This document shows positions 62,001 to 64,000 of a DNA stretch of 64,000 nt, one piece after another. The position numbers were made by a program, and so were the translations under genes. The notes beneath the pieces were generated by a model. The model was given only the letters and a program-made list of their open reading frames with translations, searched no databases and was not told where the DNA came from. Numbering within the stretch: the first letter of the stretch is position 1; each line of letters begins with the position of its first letter. The DNA is taken from assembly GCA_963846915.1 (NCBI GenBank), contig CAWJXV010000009.1, forward strand, positions 1,302,001 through 1,366,000, written 5' to 3'. This DNA comes from PALSA-612 sp963846915. Its GTDB lineage: Bacteria > Actinomycetota > Thermoleophilia > Gaiellales > Gaiellaceae.

Positions 62001-63584
62001 AGCAGGCGGCTCGATCACCTCCAGAAGATCGTCGAGACGAGCCTGTCCGCGGAGTCGGTCGACGACTTCCTCCGCGACCTCCTCAAGCACCTGCGCAGCA
62101 TCCTCCACGCCGATCGCGCCGCGATCCTGACGCTCGACGAGGAAGAGGGCGCCCTGCACATCCGGGCGGCCGAAGGCATCGGCGCAGACGTCGAGAAGAC
62201 CGTCCGCGTCCCGCTCGGCCACGGCATCGCGGGTCGGATCGCGGTCACGGGCGAGCCGCGGATCATCAGCGACCTGACGAAGGAAGACGTCGTCAGCGCC
62301 TACCTGCGCGACGCGGGAGGCTCGCTGATCGGCGTGCCCCTCACCGTCAAGGACCGCATCCTCGGCGTCATGCACGTCAGCAGCCTCACCACGGACGCAT
62401 TCACGGAGGACGACCTCGAGCTGCTCGTCCTCGCGGCCGACCGTGCCGGTCTCGCCTTCGAGCGGATGATGATGTACGAGCGCGAGCACGAGATCGCCGT
62501 CACGCTCCAGCAGAGCGTCCTGCCGGGGCAGCTCCCGGAGATCGACCGGCTCGACGTCGCCGTGCGCTACCTCCCCGGCCGGAACGAGCTCGAGGTCGGC
62601 GGAGACTGGTACGACGTGATCGAGCTCGGCCGGAACCGCGTCGGCGTCGTCGTCGGCGACGTCGTCGGCAAGGGCGTGATCGCCGCGGCCGCGATGGCGC
62701 AGCTCCGGAACGCGTTGCGCGTCTACGCGCTCGACGGCCTCAAGCCGAGCTCGGTGCTGAGCCGCCTCGCCGATCTCGCCCGCACCGTCGGCGCGCCGTT
62801 CGCGACCGTCGCCTACATGGTCATCGACACCGAGCGCGGCACCTGCCGCTACGCGAGCGCGGGTCATCCGCCGCCGCTCCACCTGCGGCAGGGCTGGCCA
62901 TCCGTGTATCTCGAAGGCGGCCGTACGACGCCGATCGGCATCGGGCTCGACACGCGCGGCCGGCAGGCTTCGGTGGAGCTCCAGCCCGGCGACCTGCTCC
63001 TGCTGTACACGGACGGCCTCGTCGAGAGCCGCACGATGACGCTGAACGAGGGCATGGACCGGCTGTGCGAGGCGGTCGAAAACGGGCCGGAGTCGCTCGA
63101 CGGAATGCTCGACTACATCGGCGAGCAGCTCGCGGTCGACACGCGCCAGGACGACGTTGCGCTGGTCGCGATCCGCTGGCTGCCCGCCCCGAGCCTCGCG
63201 CTCCGGCTCGCGGCCAGACCGTCCTCGCTCGCCGAGATGCGCCGCGAGCTCCGCTCGTGGCTCGACGTCGGCGGCGTCGAGCCGGAGGAGGCGAACGACA
63301 TCCTGGTCGCCTGCTCCGAGGCGTGCGCGAACGCGATCGTCCATGCGGTCGACCCGGCCTCCCCCGAGTTCGAGCTGACGGGAACGCGCTCGAACGGCGA
63401 GATCTCGGTCGTCGTCCGCGACTTCGGCCAGTGGAGCGATCCCGACCCGGCACGCGACAGCGGCGGCTACGGCCTCAAGCTGATGGAAGCGCTGATGGAC
63501 GACGTCCAGGTCTCGACGCAGGAGGACGGCACCGAGGTCCGACTCCGGCGGCGGCTGCACCCGCTGTCGAGCAACGGCCGCTGA
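59055..63584 (+). CDS. Multi-sensor SpoIIE-type phosphatase fused to an RsbW-like kinase domain
   Basis: 1509 aa, GTG start (ATG 59088 possible). N-terminal membrane helices of the DUF4118 type (about 25-115), a PAS domain (about 130-250), five GAF-like domains (about 256-430, 445-600, 620-790, 812-965 and 988-1140), a PP2C SpoIIE phosphatase (about 1145-1370: EVGGDWYDVIEL, VVVGDVVGKG, YASAGHPPPLHL, LLLYTDGLVESR, RQDDVALVAIRW), and a C-terminal HATPase (about 1388-1505: ACSEACANAIVHAV, VVRDFGQWSDP, GGYGLKLMEALMDDVQV). It would dephosphorylate the STAS antagonists when a signal is sensed, and could also phosphorylate. The GAF copies 2 and 4 are clearly related. Confidence 0.92.
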   Translation: MSTLPARVSTLMPSFRDRRLRPNRVVLGVCTAFVAAGIATGISLGLDLQTKPGAQVVYVVFAAAAASIAGFECGLLAGLLAYPAFIYFFLNRPEAFDVKSSQIVSLLVLGLGVALVAWIVSREQRAREISAGARKVNDALDRAGMAIWEWDVERDRVRWSEDAPGHGFGWLRRAETFDELVERMHPDDRERFRSAVTEALATGSSFEVEVRTALTAKGWRWIQLQGSVARGLRGQRVSGLTRDVTARRRSAERERFLGGLTRTLAVAPDYEGMLSELARLAVPELGDWCWIDLVEEDGSIRSVVTQHSDPAKGEVARELRRRFPVAADDPYGAAAVVSSGRSQLYPEISEHLLQEATRSTEELDLYRRLDPCSAIVAPLRARGHTIGALTLIAAETPRRYDQGDLDFVEEVAQLAALMIDNARLHRDEQQARQDAEASALRMERLQSLTARLSAAVSPAEVAQIIVGESRDVLGARAGWVSVLDAEGEELRLLAASGYREDFAQKYRRIPINAGLAVSEAARLGEPMWVESVEVASDRYPEFAEAAQATGGEALAAVPLTSADRAFGFLALRFDGPRAFTAEQKALITSFVGQCSQSLERAQLYEREHEARAAAEQHRGELQFLSEVSQTLAGTLEVDEMLDTLLSLTVPRLADAVSFFLVEDDHYLRRAASVNVDPAKTKLMRELRGVRFDMDAEPDGALAQVVRTKESVAIQRLDSKLLDALALDEAQLRTLESLGMRSWHALPLVAHGQATGVLTLATTGDRAFSDRDLDLAHEFASRAALALTNAYDYERERQARASAEQASERLGHLHRITAALAQAVTTEEVARAIAVEGAAAFGADAGATQLLTEDGSALELASATGHLSELLERYGRLSTDQEVPAVQAVRSAEVLWFESAEELAARYPDHAQVRAGLEAVGFVPLIGRERPLGLLTVSFDRPRGLSQEDRALIDVLLQQCGQALERAGLYEREQAERRRAEDASRRLDHLQKIVETSLSAESVDDFLRDLLKHLRSILHADRAAILTLDEEEGALHIRAAEGIGADVEKTVRVPLGHGIAGRIAVTGEPRIISDLTKEDVVSAYLRDAGGSLIGVPLTVKDRILGVMHVSSLTTDAFTEDDLELLVLAADRAGLAFERMMMYEREHEIAVTLQQSVLPGQLPEIDRLDVAVRYLPGRNELEVGGDWYDVIELGRNRVGVVVGDVVGKGVIAAAAMAQLRNALRVYALDGLKPSSVLSRLADLARTVGAPFATVAYMVIDTERGTCRYASAGHPPPLHLRQGWPSVYLEGGRTTPIGIGLDTRGRQASVELQPGDLLLLYTDGLVESRTMTLNEGMDRLCEAVENGPESLDGMLDYIGEQLAVDTRQDDVALVAIRWLPAPSLALRLAARPSSLAEMRRELRSWLDVGGVEPEEANDILVACSEACANAIVHAVDPASPEFELTGTRSNGEISVVVRDFGQWSDPDPARDSGGYGLKLMEALMDDVQVSTQEDGTEVRLRRRLHPLSSNGR

Positions 63585-63589
63585 GGCGG

Positions 63590-63757
63590 TTACGTGCAGC
63601 CGCAGCGTGTGCCGGCGCGGACGTAGCGTCCGCACGACGGGCACAGGCGGAGCCGCGAGCGGTCGAGCACGCCCTTGGAGACGCCGAGGACGATCATGGC
63701 GGCCAGCACGCACGTCGAGCTCGCGAGCGTGAGCACTTCTGACCCGGTCAGAGACAT
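63590..63757 (-). CDS. 55-aa membrane-anchored zinc-ribbon-like protein
   Basis: ATG 63757, TAA 63592-63590. One N-terminal helix (about 8-27) followed by LRLCPSCGRYVRAGTRCGCT, a CxxC-CxC cluster able to bind zinc. ACAGGAT precedes the ATG. It converges with the phosphatase gene and diverges from the trehalose-phosphate synthase gene. Confidence 0.6.
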   Translation of the reverse strand: MSLTGSEVLTLASSTCVLAAMIVLGVSKGVLDRSRLRLCPSCGRYVRAGTRCGCT

Positions 63758-63861
63758 ATCCTGTTGGTGGCACCTCGGGCCGGTTCTGAAACACGGCGGG
63801 CGTTTCGCCCCGCCGGGGAACGGAAACTCGCTATGGCGGTGGTAACGAAAACGAGGCCGGG

Positions 63862-64000
63862 ATGATCAGCCTCCGTCCCGGCCGGGAGCCCCGGCAGGGT
63901 CACGGTGGGCTCGGGGCAGATCCGTCGGCGCCCGCGGGCGAGCTGCCGGGCGAGGGTCGCCTGCCGCCGATCGTGACGGTCGCCAACCGGCTGCCGGTCG
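63862..64000 (+). CDS. otsA: Trehalose-6-phosphate synthase, 5' end only
   Basis: 46 codons are visible from the ATG at 63862. After a Gly/Pro-rich start (MISLRPGREPRQGHG), IVTVANRLPV matches the conserved beginning of the GT20 domain (usually VVVSNRLPV). The enzyme joins UDP- or GDP-glucose to glucose-6-phosphate for the osmoprotectant trehalose, consistent with a neighbouring stress locus. The leader holds a hairpin, GGCGGG...CCCCGCC (63796-63815), and a possible 10-codon frame (63833) that overlaps the start. Confidence 0.65.
   Translation, partial: MISLRPGREPRQGHGGLGADPSAPAGELPGEGRLPPIVTVANRLPV

Noticed and set aside
60078..63794. A 1238-codon open frame antisense to the GAF/SpoIIE gene
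   Set aside because: It mirrors the high-GC codon bias of the plus-strand gene, is rich in Arg/Glu/Leu without domain motifs, and the plus-strand gene has clear catalytic domains.
63833..63865. Ten-codon leader peptide (MAVVTKTRPG) overlapping the otsA start
   Set aside because: Too short to support without conservation data; may be chance.

Overview
The window is high-GC bacterial chromosome with dense, often overlapping genes (ATGA/GTGA junctions), many GTG and TTG starts, and -10 boxes such as TAGACT or TAGAAT lying 6-12 nt before start codons (leaderless transcripts). Gene content (SigB/F partner switching with SpoIIE-type phosphatase, tig-clpP-clpX, mreBCD-mrdA-rodA, RNase E with basic tails, F420-type LLM oxidoreductase, EgtB, OtsA) fits an actinobacterium. 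A deep-branching rod-shaped lineage such as Thermoleophilia (Gaiellales/Solirubrobacterales) is my best inference, but the sequence alone does not prove it. No phage, IS element or CRISPR array was seen.

Layout. 1-9.7 kb: accessory metabolism (VOC protein, polysaccharide deacetylase, HMG-CoA-lyase-like enzyme, small membrane protein, methyltransferase, phosphoribosyltransferase-hydrolase fusion, a large zinc-ribbon/cyclase/AAA/TPR signalling protein, EgtB). 9.7-13.1 kb: an osmoprotectant ABC operon whose two permease genes carry five apparent one-base insertions. 13.2-16.3 kb: MetE-like methyltransferase, MFS exporter, cupin, tRNA-Leu. 16.5-19.8 kb: tig-clpP-clpX. 20.0-22.8 kb: aceA operon (small Cys-rich peptide, isocitrate lyase, 78-aa protein, GntR regulator) with three CATCTSGGATCC boxes at its promoter, divergent from valS.

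22.9-46.7 kb is a long growth region: valS-folC, an AAC(3)-family gene, small membrane and zinc-ribbon proteins, ndk, maf, mreBCD-mrdA-rodA, RNase E, rplU-rpmA, obgE-nadD-rsfS. It is interrupted by two divergent M29-like aminopeptidase genes, which are bracketed by two long inverted-repeat elements that begin at the stop codons. 46.8-50.1 kb: tRNA-Ala and a metal-efflux cluster (two ArsR/SmtB sensors, three CDF transporters) with visible operators.

50.2-53.6 kb: CoA-transferase, SDR, methyltransferase, LLM oxidoreductase. 53.6-63.6 kb: a general-stress partner-switching locus: three STAS antagonists, anti-sigma kinase, SigB/F sigma factor, a kinase-fold paralogue lacking the N-box Asn, a thioredoxin-fold protein without its cysteines, small membrane proteins, and a 1509-aa PAS/GAF/SpoIIE/HATPase signalling protein. 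Three GTTT-N16/17-GGGTA boxes, the known SigF/SigB promoter pattern, all fall inside this locus. The window ends in the first 46 codons of a probable trehalose-6-phosphate synthase gene.

Several families of short palindromic repeats are scattered between genes. All six frameshifts found in otherwise recognisable genes are +1, which points to a sequencing bias or to real decay; this cannot be settled here.
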